Positions 1 through 6,694 of a stretch of 10,899 nucleotides of DNA are shown here, piece by piece. The stretch is from Gammaproteobacteria bacterium (lineage in GTDB: Bacteria; Pseudomonadota; Gammaproteobacteria; UBA6429; Thiohalophilaceae), in NCBI GenBank assembly GCA_003233255.1, contig QILH01000133.1, forward strand, positions 1 through 10,899. Direction: 5' to 3'. How positions within the stretch are numbered: position 1 is the first letter of the stretch; every line of letters starts with the position of its first letter. Both the position numbers and the translations under genes were made by a program. The notes beneath the pieces were generated by a model. The model ran no database searches. It had not been told where the DNA came from and saw only the letters and a list, made by a program, of their open reading frames with translations.

Positions 1-1216
1 ACACATGGAACAACACAGGCGGCGTGTCATCACGGAATTGACTATGTAGAATCCCGGCGGTCATTTGTTCATGGGCCGAGCATGCTCCATTGTGTACATT
101 AGTGATGCCATCGTAACGTAATATCTCAATAAGATTACCCTGGTCTTGCATGAGACTGGCATTGATAAAATCATCAAACTGATAAACACGGCACCCTGCG
201 TAAGCCGATTCAATGACATCTCTAACCGGCGTAACCATTAAATAGTAAGTATTATTTTTTATACTCAACTCGGCAGCGGAGTAATCACGAAAACCAATAT
301 TGCTAGCATCTGCCGGAATCAGTACACGGCCTTTATAGATCCAGTTATTCGCCTGCGTGAACACACAGGGATTATTACAACTAAACATCACCACATAAGC
401 ATCGATATTGGCACCATTCAAGTACTGGCAATTAATCGCCAGATGCAAACCAGTACTGTCCGCGAGTAATCCCGGTTCGGCCCAGACACACATATCCAGT
501 TCACTCGAATTAATGCCGTTAATCGTATTTGTCACATCAACATCCAGGGCAATCTGCGCTGGCCCGGGAATTGGAGAAAAGGCTGGCGACCCCGCTTGCT
601 CGCCTGCGGCCTGAATAAACTTACCCGAAAATAATTTAACCGCTGGGGCACTCGCTAATTCTGCAGGCGACGCAGCCACCTTCATGGCAATCCAGCCATA
701 ATCAACAAAATATGACGTACCGTTGGCCTTGAGATATTGGTGCCAGATGATCTTCCAGCGCTCGCTGGCTATTGCACTCGCATCGTAAACCAGTGACGAG
801 GTTTCACTCTGCCAGGTACCGTTACTGCTGGCAGGAATATTTAACGCCGGATTGATAGATGGCAACGGCCCCACCGATTGATCGGTAAATGCACTAACCA
901 CAAGCCCGGCATCGGTCCAGCTGGCACCCTCATCTGTAGAAAAGGCCAGACGTAATCCCACCCCTAAATGTTGATCGGTATTAAAATAAATCGATGGATC
1001 GACCGTTGAATAACTCATCCATAAACGTTGATTGACCGGATCATAAGCTACCGAAGGATCAAATATGCCATTAAGGCCAGCGGCACTAAAAGTGATCTCC
1101 GCAGCCGTTGGAGTTGTATCTGCGGGTAAGGCTGGATTACCGCCACCGCACGCCGATATAGAACTCACCAAACTTATAATCAGCACGATGCAATTGAAAC
1201 TGCGAGAAAAACTCAT
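1..1216 (-). CDS. Predicted outer-membrane or surface lipoprotein with an Asp-box motif, 3'-truncated by the window edge
   Basis: The frame is open for 405 codons from ATG at 1216 and runs off the left edge, so the C-terminus is missing. Residues 1-22 form a lipoprotein signal peptide: a basic start, a hydrophobic stretch (IVLIISLV), then the lipobox I20-S21-A22 before Cys23, followed by a Gly-rich linker (CGGGNP). At residues 93-100 the sequence STDEGASW fits the Asp-box pattern (S-x-D-x-G-x-x-W) of BNR/sialidase-type beta-propellers. The surrounding text (phrases like FDPSVAYDPVNQRLWMSYS) is typical of secreted propeller proteins that are read as exo-glycosidase-like or simply as binding folds. 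Only one clear Asp box is visible, and no catalytic residues can be assigned, so no enzyme activity is claimed. No strong Shine-Dalgarno sequence is visible; the start is chosen because it gives a complete signal peptide. Confidence 0.8.
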   Translation of the reverse strand, partial: MSFSRSFNCIVLIISLVSSISACGGGNPALPADTTPTAAEITFSAAGLNGIFDPSVAYDPVNQRLWMSYSTVDPSIYFNTDQHLGVGLRLAFSTDEGASWTDAGLVVSAFTDQSVGPLPSINPALNIPASSNGTWQSETSSLVYDASAIASERWKIIWHQYLKANGTSYFVDYGWIAMKVAASPAELASAPAVKLFSGKFIQAAGEQAGSPAFSPIPGPAQIALDVDVTNTINGINSSELDMCVWAEPGLLADSTGLHLAINCQYLNGANIDAYVVMFSCNNPCVFTQANNWIYKGRVLIPADASNIGFRDYSAAELSIKNNTYYLMVTPVRDVIESAYAGCRVYQFDDFINASLMQDQGNLIEILRYDGITNVHNGACSAHEQMTAGILHSQFRDDTPPVLFHV

Positions 1217-1224
1217 ATTTTATG

Positions 1225-1440
1225 TCACTGTTATCCCGTTAATTATTTGATTTTGACCATAATATTCACTGTATAAGACCGCAGTGATACTTGTTTTTAA
1301 AGACGTGAAACACGCACCACGGTAGCTTTGTCATCCTGGCCGTAGCGGAAGGATCTTGAGTGCCGTATCATGCAGGATTCAAGATCTTTCCGCTTCGCTT
1401 CAGTTAATATGACAGTATCCAATTAACGGGACAACAGCGA
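1225..1440. repeat. Outer inverted repeat, 20-bp arms
   Basis: The segment 1225-1244 (tcactgttatcccgttaatt) matches the reverse complement of 1421-1440 at 18 of 20 positions; both differences are transitions. The arms enclose about 176 bp, including the palindromic element at 1329-1414. The left arm begins 8 bp upstream of the lipoprotein start codon. Terminal inverted repeats around a short non-coding insert suggest a MITE-like element, but I see no flanking target-site duplication. Alternatively the arms could be two copies of a protein-binding site. Confidence 0.6.
1329..1414. repeat. Palindromic repeat element (REP/MITE-like hairpin)
   Basis: The core stem pairs 1344-1359 with 1379-1394: 16 bp with a single G-T pair, closed by a 19-nt loop. 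The outer ends continue imperfectly to matching TGTCAT (1329-1334) and ATGACA (1409-1414). From memory, the pattern of TGTCAT, a CTG-rich stretch, an AGCGGAAGGATCTT-like block and its mirror image is very like dispersed palindromic elements found in many copies in diverse bacterial genomes. That resemblance is recalled and was not searched. It has no T-tract immediately after it, so it is a poor intrinsic terminator, although the hairpin could protect mRNA ends. Confidence 0.7.
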
Positions 1441-1614
1441 TTTTATGTCCAGAATTCTAATATAATGAGTATATCCATTATTCATCATTAAAAATGTTGC
1501 AGGATTAGCATTAATTGTAACAAGATGTTTCTGCAAAAATCGACGATTTCAATAAATTTCACAGGAAATAAGCGAACAGCGGTGATATTTAGATTTCAGC
1601 TAAGTTGCCGAACA

Positions 1615-3498
1615 TTATAATTTCTCGATTTCTTCGCTGATCGAAAGCCAATCTTCTTCGACTTCTGCTAACTTCTGCGCCACAGCGATTTGTTGTTCCA
1701 GCAATTTTTTAAGCCTTGGCTTGTTCTTTTCCTCATACATCGTATTATCAGCCAATTCGATCTGAATCTGTTCCTGCTCAAGGTTAAATTTGTCTATCTT
1801 CTTTTCAATAGCCTTCAGTTTATTACGCATAGGTTTTAACTGTTTGCGATTTTCAGCTGCATTCTGCCGAAGTTGTTTTTTATTCGTCTGCGACCCAGCT
1901 TGCGACTTACCTGAAATAGTTTGCTCTTTAAGTGATTCTTTCACCCATTGTCGATAATCATCAAGATCACCGTCAAAAGGCGTAACCTTGCCCGCATCAA
2001 CTAACAATAAGGTATCGGTCACTGTACGTAATAAATGTCGATCATGTGAAACAATGACCATCGCGCCGACATAATCCTGCAAAGCCACACTCAAAGCATG
2101 ACGCATTTCCAGATCAAGATGATTGGTCGGTTCATCCAGTAATAATAGATTTGGTTTTTGAAAAACTAACAGGGCCAATACCAGCCGCGCTTTTTCACCC
2201 CCCGACATGGGTGCCACGGCCGACAGTGCCGCATCGCCGACAAAGGCAAACCCTCCAAGAAAATTTCGTAAATCTTTTTCAGTTGCACCTGCATCCAGTC
2301 GTTGCAGGTGCAATAACGGACTTGCCTCACCATCAAGTTGTTCGAGTTGATGTTGAGCAAAATAACCGATGGTCAGATCCTTCGCGTCGGTACGTTCGCC
2401 CTGTTGAATCACTAATTCACCGGCCAATAATTTAATCAGGGTCGATTTACCGGCTCCGTTGTGTCCTAACAGACCAATACGATCACCCGCATTAATTAAC
2501 ATATCAAGATCATTGAGCAGTGGTTTTCCATCATATCCTGCCGCAGCCTTGTCGAGTTTCAATAACATGCTCGGCATTTTATCTGGTGTCCGAAACTCAA
2601 AATCAAATGGAGAATCCACATGCGCCTGAGCGATCAACTCCATACGTTCCAGTGCCTTTACTCGACTCTGTGCCTGCCTGGCTTTGGTCGCTTTGGCTTT
2701 AAAACGCGTAATAAATGATTGCATGTGCGCGACTTCGCGTTGTTGTTTTTCATAAGCGGCCTGTTGGTTCGCCAGTTTCTCGGCACGTCGAACCTCGAAA
2801 GCGGTATAGTTCCCGGTATATATCGTTAATTCGTTTTGTTCTATATGCGCTATGTGTGTTGTAATCTTGTCGAGGAAATCACGGTCATGCGAGATCAACA
2901 ACAAGGTACCCGAATAATTTCGCAACCAGTCTTCTAACCAAATCACGGCTTCCAGATCCAGATGATTGGTCGGTTCATCGAGCAACAATAGATCAGATCG
3001 ACACATTAGCGCCTGAGCAAGATTAAGCCGCATGCGCCAGCCACCTGAAAAGCTGCGCACCGAATTGGTTTCCTGCGCGGTACTAAACCCCAGGCCATGC
3101 ATTAAAATCGCAGCTCGACTGCGCGCACGATAACCGTCAATACTCTCCATTTGCATATATAAATTAGCCAGTCGTTCACCGGCATTGTCCTGCTCGGCCA
3201 ACACAATTTGTTTTTCTAATGCGCGCATTTCAATGTCGCCGTCCATCACATATTCTATCGCCTCGGCATCCACCGCCGATACCTCCTGGGCCACATACGC
3301 AATAATGGTTTTTGGTGGCAGCGAAAAATCTCCGGCATCGGCATGTAATTCATTACGAATTAAAGCAAATAAACTCGATTTCCCCGTACCATTTGCACCC
3401 GTAACTCCAACCTTCTGGCCCTGATGGATCGTACAATTAACGTTATGGAGAAGTTCGCGGGTAGAACGCCGCAAAGATAGATTTTTGAAGTTCAGCAT
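1615..3498 (-). CDS. yheS: ABC-F family ATPase, YheS type
   Basis: A 627-residue soluble protein with two ABC ATPase domains and no membrane segments, which defines the ABC-F class of ribosome-associated ATPases. Domain 1 has Walker A GANGTGKS (34-41), signature FSGGW (150-154), Walker B LLLLDEP with Glu175, and the switch His204 in SHD. An interdomain linker at about 230-300 is rich in Lys/Arg/Gln, as expected of the P-site tRNA-interaction motif. Domain 2 has Walker A GHNGAGKS (345-352), signature SGGE (432-435), Walker B with Glu456 and His485. A Lys/Glu-rich coiled-coil tail covers about 540-627. Length and sequence agree closely throughout with E. coli YheS (637 residues). Both catalytic glutamates are present, so it should hydrolyse ATP. 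ABC-F proteins bind the ribosomal E site and help with stalled or difficult peptides; the exact role of YheS is less well defined. It is transcribed divergently from the M50 protease gene. Confidence 0.96.
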   Translation of the reverse strand: MLNFKNLSLRRSTRELLHNVNCTIHQGQKVGVTGANGTGKSSLFALIRNELHADAGDFSLPPKTIIAYVAQEVSAVDAEAIEYVMDGDIEMRALEKQIVLAEQDNAGERLANLYMQMESIDGYRARSRAAILMHGLGFSTAQETNSVRSFSGGWRMRLNLAQALMCRSDLLLLDEPTNHLDLEAVIWLEDWLRNYSGTLLLISHDRDFLDKITTHIAHIEQNELTIYTGNYTAFEVRRAEKLANQQAAYEKQQREVAHMQSFITRFKAKATKARQAQSRVKALERMELIAQAHVDSPFDFEFRTPDKMPSMLLKLDKAAAGYDGKPLLNDLDMLINAGDRIGLLGHNGAGKSTLIKLLAGELVIQQGERTDAKDLTIGYFAQHQLEQLDGEASPLLHLQRLDAGATEKDLRNFLGGFAFVGDAALSAVAPMSGGEKARLVLALLVFQKPNLLLLDEPTNHLDLEMRHALSVALQDYVGAMVIVSHDRHLLRTVTDTLLLVDAGKVTPFDGDLDDYRQWVKESLKEQTISGKSQAGSQTNKKQLRQNAAENRKQLKPMRNKLKAIEKKIDKFNLEQEQIQIELADNTMYEEKNKPRLKKLLEQQIAVAQKLAEVEEDWLSISEEIEKL

Positions 3499-3504
3499 AG
3501 TGCA

Positions 3505-3534
3505 AGTATATCAATAGCAGAATTTAAATGGCGA
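3505..3534 (-). promoter_or_regulatory. Putative yheS promoter
   Basis: On the minus strand, TCGCCA (3534-3529, 4 of 6 matches to TTGACA) and TATACT (3510-3505, 5 of 6 matches to TATAAT) are separated by 18 bp. The -10 box ends only 6 bases before the yheS ATG at 3498, so the transcript would start at or next to the start codon. No Shine-Dalgarno sequence lies between. This is an inference from spacing and consensus alone. Confidence 0.4.
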
Positions 3535-3544
3535 AAAACCCTCG

Positions 3545-3574
3545 CTGCCACTCTGCATATTTAACTGGTATACT
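3545..3574 (+). promoter_or_regulatory. Putative promoter of the M50 protease gene
   Basis: CTGCCA (3545-3550, 4 of 6 matches to TTGACA) and TATACT (3569-3574, 5 of 6 matches) are separated by 18 bp. The -10 box ends 7 bases before the ATG at 3582, which predicts a leaderless or nearly leaderless mRNA. It would also mean that the upstream ATG at 3528 is not transcribed from this promoter, which supports the 3582 start. Confidence 0.4.
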
Positions 3575-3581
3575 GGCCTAT

Positions 3582-4241
3582 ATGTTTAACGATCTCAGCA
3601 TCCTGCAGATACTGGCCATTGTCGTCGTACCCACTTTGTTTGCCATCGTGATACACGAAATCGCACACGGTTGGGTGGCCTACCGTCTTGGCGACAAAAC
3701 CGCCTATATGATGGGCCGCCTCACACTTAACCCGATCAAGCACATCGATCCCATTGGCACCATCGTCGTCCCAGCGATATTGATTTACACGGTAGGTTTC
3801 GCCTTCGGTTGGGCCAAACCCGTACCGATTGACTGGCGTAATCTACGCAAACCTAAGCGCGATATGGCTCTGGTGGCCTTCGCCGGTCCCGGTGCTAATT
3901 TGCTCATGGCCATTTTCTGGGGACTGGTGGCCAAACTCGCAAGCAGCCTGCCCGCTGATCTGGCTTATATTGGCGAACATCTGTGGAACATCGGCCTGTT
4001 TGGGATCTTGATCAATGTCGTCCTGATGGTGTTCAATCTACTGCCTATCCCACCTACCGATGGTGGTCGAATCGCCATCAGTCTGTTGCCGCCACAATTA
4101 TCCAATGCACTGAGCAGGGTAGAACCTTACGGCATGTTTATTATTATCGGCTTAGTCATCACCGGCGTTCTCTGGCAGATCATCGGCCCGGCCATAGACG
4201 CCGTCTCATTAGGTATTCAATACTTGACGGGGCTTCGATAA
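3582..4241 (+). CDS. Site-2 protease family (M50) membrane metalloprotease
   Basis: A 219-residue polytopic membrane protein. The first membrane helix (about 8-25) ends in the zinc-binding HEIAH motif (His25, Glu26, His29). FGWAKPVP (75-82) and the NLLPIPPTDGGR block (152-163, Asp160 as third zinc ligand) are the other hallmarks of the M50B/S2P-like family (PF02163). This is the compact type without a PDZ domain, so it is not RseP. Further hydrophobic segments lie at about 57-75, 95-118, 135-155 and 184-207. Such proteases cut substrates within the membrane; the substrate here is unknown. The open frame extends upstream to an ATG at 3528 (237 residues), but the extra 18 residues (MAKNPRCHSAY...) are not hydrophobic and do not resemble the family, whose members usually begin like MFNDLSILQ. 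The 3582 start also fits the promoter position. A terminator follows directly. Confidence 0.92.
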   Translation: MFNDLSILQILAIVVVPTLFAIVIHEIAHGWVAYRLGDKTAYMMGRLTLNPIKHIDPIGTIVVPAILIYTVGFAFGWAKPVPIDWRNLRKPKRDMALVAFAGPGANLLMAIFWGLVAKLASSLPADLAYIGEHLWNIGLFGILINVVLMVFNLLPIPPTDGGRIAISLLPPQLSNALSRVEPYGMFIIIGLVITGVLWQIIGPAIDAVSLGIQYLTGLR

Positions 4242-4245
4242 TACG

Positions 4246-4269
4246 AATCGGAGTATAGACCGGTTTTTT
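4246..4269 (+). terminator. Weak intrinsic terminator after the M50 gene
   Basis: AATCGG (4246-4251) pairs with CCGGTT (4260-4265) with one T-G wobble, around an 8-nt loop. The right arm runs into a six-T tract (4264-4269). It begins five bases after the TAA at 4239-4241. The stem is short, so termination may be partial. Confidence 0.45.
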
Positions 4270-4307
4270 ATATTCTCGATCTTTCTACCTTGCACAATAT
4301 ATGTAGC

Positions 4308-4347
4308 GGGCAGTAAGAAGAAAGTATGCCAAAATACGTTTCTGCCC
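4308..4347. other. Imperfect hairpin in the leader region before the DUF4442 gene
   Basis: GGGCAG (4308-4313) can pair with CTGCCC (4342-4347). Within it GTAT (4324-4327) can pair with ATAC (4334-4337), leaving a one-sided bulge of about 7-10 bases on the left. There is no T-tract after it on either strand, so it is not a standard terminator. It lies about 107 bases upstream of the 4454 start codon and might be in the 5' leader of that transcript. The function is unknown and the pairing may be chance. Confidence 0.25.
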
Positions 4348-4453
4348 CTAACTAAATAGCGTGAACAAAAAAAAGACTCTGAGCGCGATTAAATCAGCTA
4401 CGCTGTTAGAAGCATTTCACATCGCAGATTTATGAATTACTAAAGGTACGGAT

Positions 4454-4948
4454 ATGGCCTCTTCTTCCCCTGAAAATCCCATCGTACGGTTGCAACGACT
4501 TTGGCGATCTCTCGAGTCTCTTCCCGGTGGAACCTGGTTATTTAGTCGAATTTTGGGTTGGGTGATTCCTTACACCGGCACTATTGGCGCAAATGTAAAA
4601 ATTTTAAAACCAGGTTTTGCGAAAATACAAATGCGTGATCGCCGGCGAGTACGAAATCATTTGCACTCGATTCACGCATTGGCTTTAGCGAATTTAGGCG
4701 AATTGACCAGTGGCCTGGCCATGCTGGGTACATTACCTGCCAACACTCGCGGTATACCTATCCAGCTATCGATTGAATATTTCAAAAAGGCACGCGGGGT
4801 ATTAACGGCGGAAAGTCATTGCACTCCACCGACAGTAACCGAAGACACCGATTTTAAAGTTTATGCCGACATTAGCGATGCCACGGGGGATCAGGTCGCA
4901 CGCGTGACCGCGAACTGGCGTCTGGGTCCGATACCCGACACGATATGA
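4454..4948 (+). CDS. DUF4442 / PaaI-like hotdog-fold protein, putative thioesterase
   Basis: A 164-residue cytoplasmic protein. The central block RRVRNHLHSIHALALANLGE (64-83) followed by LTSGLAM matches the helix-containing core of the DUF4442 group of hotdog-fold proteins, relatives of PaaI/YiiD-type acyl-CoA thioesterases. The segment RGIPIQLSIEYFKKARGVLTAES (99-121) fits the long beta-strands of the fold, and DGDQVAR-type text near 145-150 is the last hairpin. Hotdog enzymes typically cleave acyl-CoA or acyl-ACP thioesters; the real substrate is unknown. A good Shine-Dalgarno AAAGG lies at 4442-4446, seven bases before the ATG. The stop codon overlaps the start of the next gene in an ATGA arrangement (4945-4948), so the two are almost certainly co-translated. 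This pairing suggests a shared acyl-thioester or fatty-acid-linked role, which is inference. Confidence 0.85.
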   Translation: MASSSPENPIVRLQRLWRSLESLPGGTWLFSRILGWVIPYTGTIGANVKILKPGFAKIQMRDRRRVRNHLHSIHALALANLGELTSGLAMLGTLPANTRGIPIQLSIEYFKKARGVLTAESHCTPPTVTEDTDFKVYADISDATGDQVARVTANWRLGPIPDTI

Positions 4949-5949
4949 CACCGATTTTGCCTAACTTTGAAACTCCATTAAGCCACGCATTTGGTTATCA
5001 GGCCGGCATCAGCATACCGATCATCTGTGGACCGATGTATCCCTGCAGTAATCCCGAACTGGTCGCCGCCGTTTCAGAATCCGGCGCATTAGGTATTGTC
5101 CAACCGATATCACTAAGCTATGTACACGGTTATGATTTTCGTGAAGGTCTACGTTATATACGCTCACTTACCAACCGACCCATCGGTATGAATGCACTGA
5201 TTGAACAAAGCAGTAAACGTTATCATCAACGCATGGTGCAGTGGCTAGAGATTGCATTAGAAGAAGGCGTGCGATTTTTTATTACCTCATTAGGCAAACC
5301 CAACTGGGTCGTTAAACGTGTTCATGCAATGGGCGGTGTGGTATATCATGATGCCACCGAAAAAAAATGGGCACAAAAGGCAGTGGATGCCAACGTCGAT
5401 GGCCTTATTGCAGTAAACAATCGTGCCGGTGGTCATGCAGGAAGTCACTCCATGCAAACTATGCGCGAGGATTTAAAATCGTTCGGCCTGCCGCTGATCT
5501 GCGCCGGAGGTATCAGTACACCGGAAGATTACTTGCACGCACTCGAACTCGGATATGCCGGTGTGCAAATGGGTACGCGTTTTATTGCGACAACGGAATG
5601 CAATGCTCCACAGCCCTATAAACAGGCCATTGTCAATGCAAATGAAACCGATATCGTATTAAGCGAACGCGTCAGTGGCACACCGGTTTCATTAATTAAC
5701 ACACCCTACATCAAGCGCCTGGGGTTAAACACCAATCGTTTTGAAAAATGGTTATTACGTGGCAAGAAAACAAAATATTTATTACGTACCATTTTTATGT
5801 TGAAATCACTATGGAAACTAAAACGCGCCGTGCTCGATAAAACCGGCCATCTCGATTACTGGCAGGCCGGAAAAAGTGTTGCTGGAATTAGGGCGATAGA
5901 ACCGGTAAACACGATTATCGAACGATTTGCGACTATTAAGAAGACATGA
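4945..5949 (+). CDS. FMN-dependent nitronate monooxygenase / FabK-like flavoprotein
   Basis: A 334-residue TIM-barrel flavoprotein of the nitronate monooxygenase (2-nitropropane dioxygenase) family. Visible landmarks in order are the N-terminal GPM (29-31), the catalytic-loop motif NNRAGGHAGSH (158-168) with the conserved His164, the phosphate-binding loop ICAGGIS (185-191) and GVQMGTRF (206-213), which together bind FMN. Family members oxidise alkyl nitronates, but the same fold includes the enoyl-ACP reductase FabK and many uncharacterised oxidoreductases, so the substrate is not certain. The C-terminal part (about 235-334) is rich in Lys/Arg (RGKKTKYLLRTIFMLKSLWKLKR) and might contact a partner or membrane. 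The start ATG overlaps the TGA of the upstream hotdog-fold gene by four bases. It converges on the minus-strand membrane-protein gene, with 77 bases between them and no clear terminator. Confidence 0.88.
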   Translation: MTPILPNFETPLSHAFGYQAGISIPIICGPMYPCSNPELVAAVSESGALGIVQPISLSYVHGYDFREGLRYIRSLTNRPIGMNALIEQSSKRYHQRMVQWLEIALEEGVRFFITSLGKPNWVVKRVHAMGGVVYHDATEKKWAQKAVDANVDGLIAVNNRAGGHAGSHSMQTMREDLKSFGLPLICAGGISTPEDYLHALELGYAGVQMGTRFIATTECNAPQPYKQAIVNANETDIVLSERVSGTPVSLINTPYIKRLGLNTNRFEKWLLRGKKTKYLLRTIFMLKSLWKLKRAVLDKTGHLDYWQAGKSVAGIRAIEPVNTIIERFATIKKT

Positions 5950-6026
5950 CCATAACCAGGCCCGACTCACAATCTAGATCACTCAATAATTCTACACTCT
6001 ACTTTGCACTACGATGATTTTTGCAC

Positions 6027-6638
6027 TTAGTAATCGGATTTACGAAAATTGAGAAAACCAAGGCCGGTCCATAAAAATGCAATTGCTAGCCATTGCCAAA
6101 AAGCGAAGCTTAACCAGATGGGAATACCCTCCTCTCGCCAACTAACATCAACCCATCCAAGATCCTTCAGGTCAAGATAAAACCATAATTGGAGAATGCC
6201 AATAGCCAGTAAGGGGCTTGCGATAAAGAACATGGGGAAAATATAATTTCGGTGGTCACGCATGACCTGTGTCAGCAAACCAAGAATACCAACATAAAAT
6301 CCAATGAAGGCGATAAGGGCAATAATTTCATGCGACTTGTAAAACCAGTTTGAGAGATCGCGAATGAATAATCGTTCTACACCTAATAACGCACCACTCA
6401 CCAGGCCAGTACGTATCGCACCAATCATGAAAATTGTCACGCCAGACGATGAGCCTTCCTTTAACGATGACACGTAGGGCCACAATAAAATCATCGACAA
6501 TGACAGACTGGCGGCAAACCACATGCTACCTTCTGGATTGTGTTTTTGTGAAGCCAATGCTGAGGCCAGAGTATAAAACCAGTCAAATCCTCCGGGATAG
6601 TAACGTGCCGACATCATCAATCCGATAATCATGATCAA
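6027..6638 (-). CDS. Polytopic inner-membrane protein of unknown function; true start uncertain
   Basis: A hydrophobic protein with about six membrane helices (first helix ending near residue 10, then about 38-56, 66-86, 103-124, 131-153 and 173-195). Recognisable local motifs are YYPGGFDWFYT (13-23), a KHNPEG loop (32-37) and KSHE at the start of the fourth helix (101-104). The layout recalls DUF998 or Frag1/DRAM-like membrane proteins, but I cannot assign it firmly. The first usable start is TTG at 6638, with ATG at 6632 next; both cut the first membrane helix in half. The frame stays open upstream to the stop at 6726-6728, and the translated upstream part (KNALWWYAASLL before MIIGLMM) completes the helix, yet contains no ATG, GTG or TTG codon. 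An ATT at 6689-6687, eight bases past the upstream gene's stop at 6695-6697, is one possible atypical start. A frameshift or sequence error is another. Confidence 0.75.
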   Translation of the reverse strand: MIMIIGLMMSARYYPGGFDWFYTLASALASQKHNPEGSMWFAASLSLSMILLWPYVSSLKEGSSSGVTIFMIGAIRTGLVSGALLGVERLFIRDLSNWFYKSHEIIALIAFIGFYVGILGLLTQVMRDHRNYIFPMFFIASPLLAIGILQLWFYLDLKDLGWVDVSWREEGIPIWLSFAFWQWLAIAFLWTGLGFLNFRKSDY

Positions 6639-6694
6639 TAGCGACGCCGCATACCACCAAAGTGCATTTTTTGACGAGTAAGCGATAATAAGCT

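Larger units (their letters stand above)
1217..1614. other. Gene-free interval between the lipoprotein gene and yheS
   Basis: This stretch of about 400 bases lies upstream of the minus-strand lipoprotein gene and downstream of yheS. It contains the nested inverted repeats annotated separately (1225-1440) and an A/T-rich remainder (about 1441-1614). No open frame in it looks like a real gene. Any promoter for the lipoprotein gene must lie here, but I cannot point to a convincing -35/-10 pair on the minus strand. Confidence 0.6.

Noticed and set aside
1225..1440. Possible CRISPR or phage attachment site at the nested repeats
   Set aside because: There are only paired inverted arms, no regularly spaced direct repeats, and no integrase or tRNA gene nearby.
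1461..1466. A perfect TATAAT on the plus strand in the interval before yheS
   Set aside because: The region is A/T-rich, no acceptable -35 sits at the right distance, and no plus-strand gene follows; the motif is likely chance.
1497..1536. TTGCAG/CTGCAA arms flanked by A- and T-runs, considered as a terminator for yheS
   Set aside because: The arms are only 6 bp long with a 28-base spacer that does not pair well, so the hairpin would be unstable.
2151..2702. Open plus-strand frames antisense to yheS, and similar ones antisense to roxA and sixA
   Set aside because: They lie opposite strongly conserved genes, have no ribosome-binding sites and show protein-unlike composition; they are shadows.
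3528..3581. Upstream ATG extending the M50 protease by 18 residues
   Set aside because: The extension is polar and unlike the family N-terminus, has no ribosome-binding site, and lies upstream of the proposed promoter start.
6003..6027. Repeated TTGCACT-like heptamers between the convergent genes
   Set aside because: Only two short direct copies are present, with no inverted pairing, so they support neither a terminator nor a binding site.
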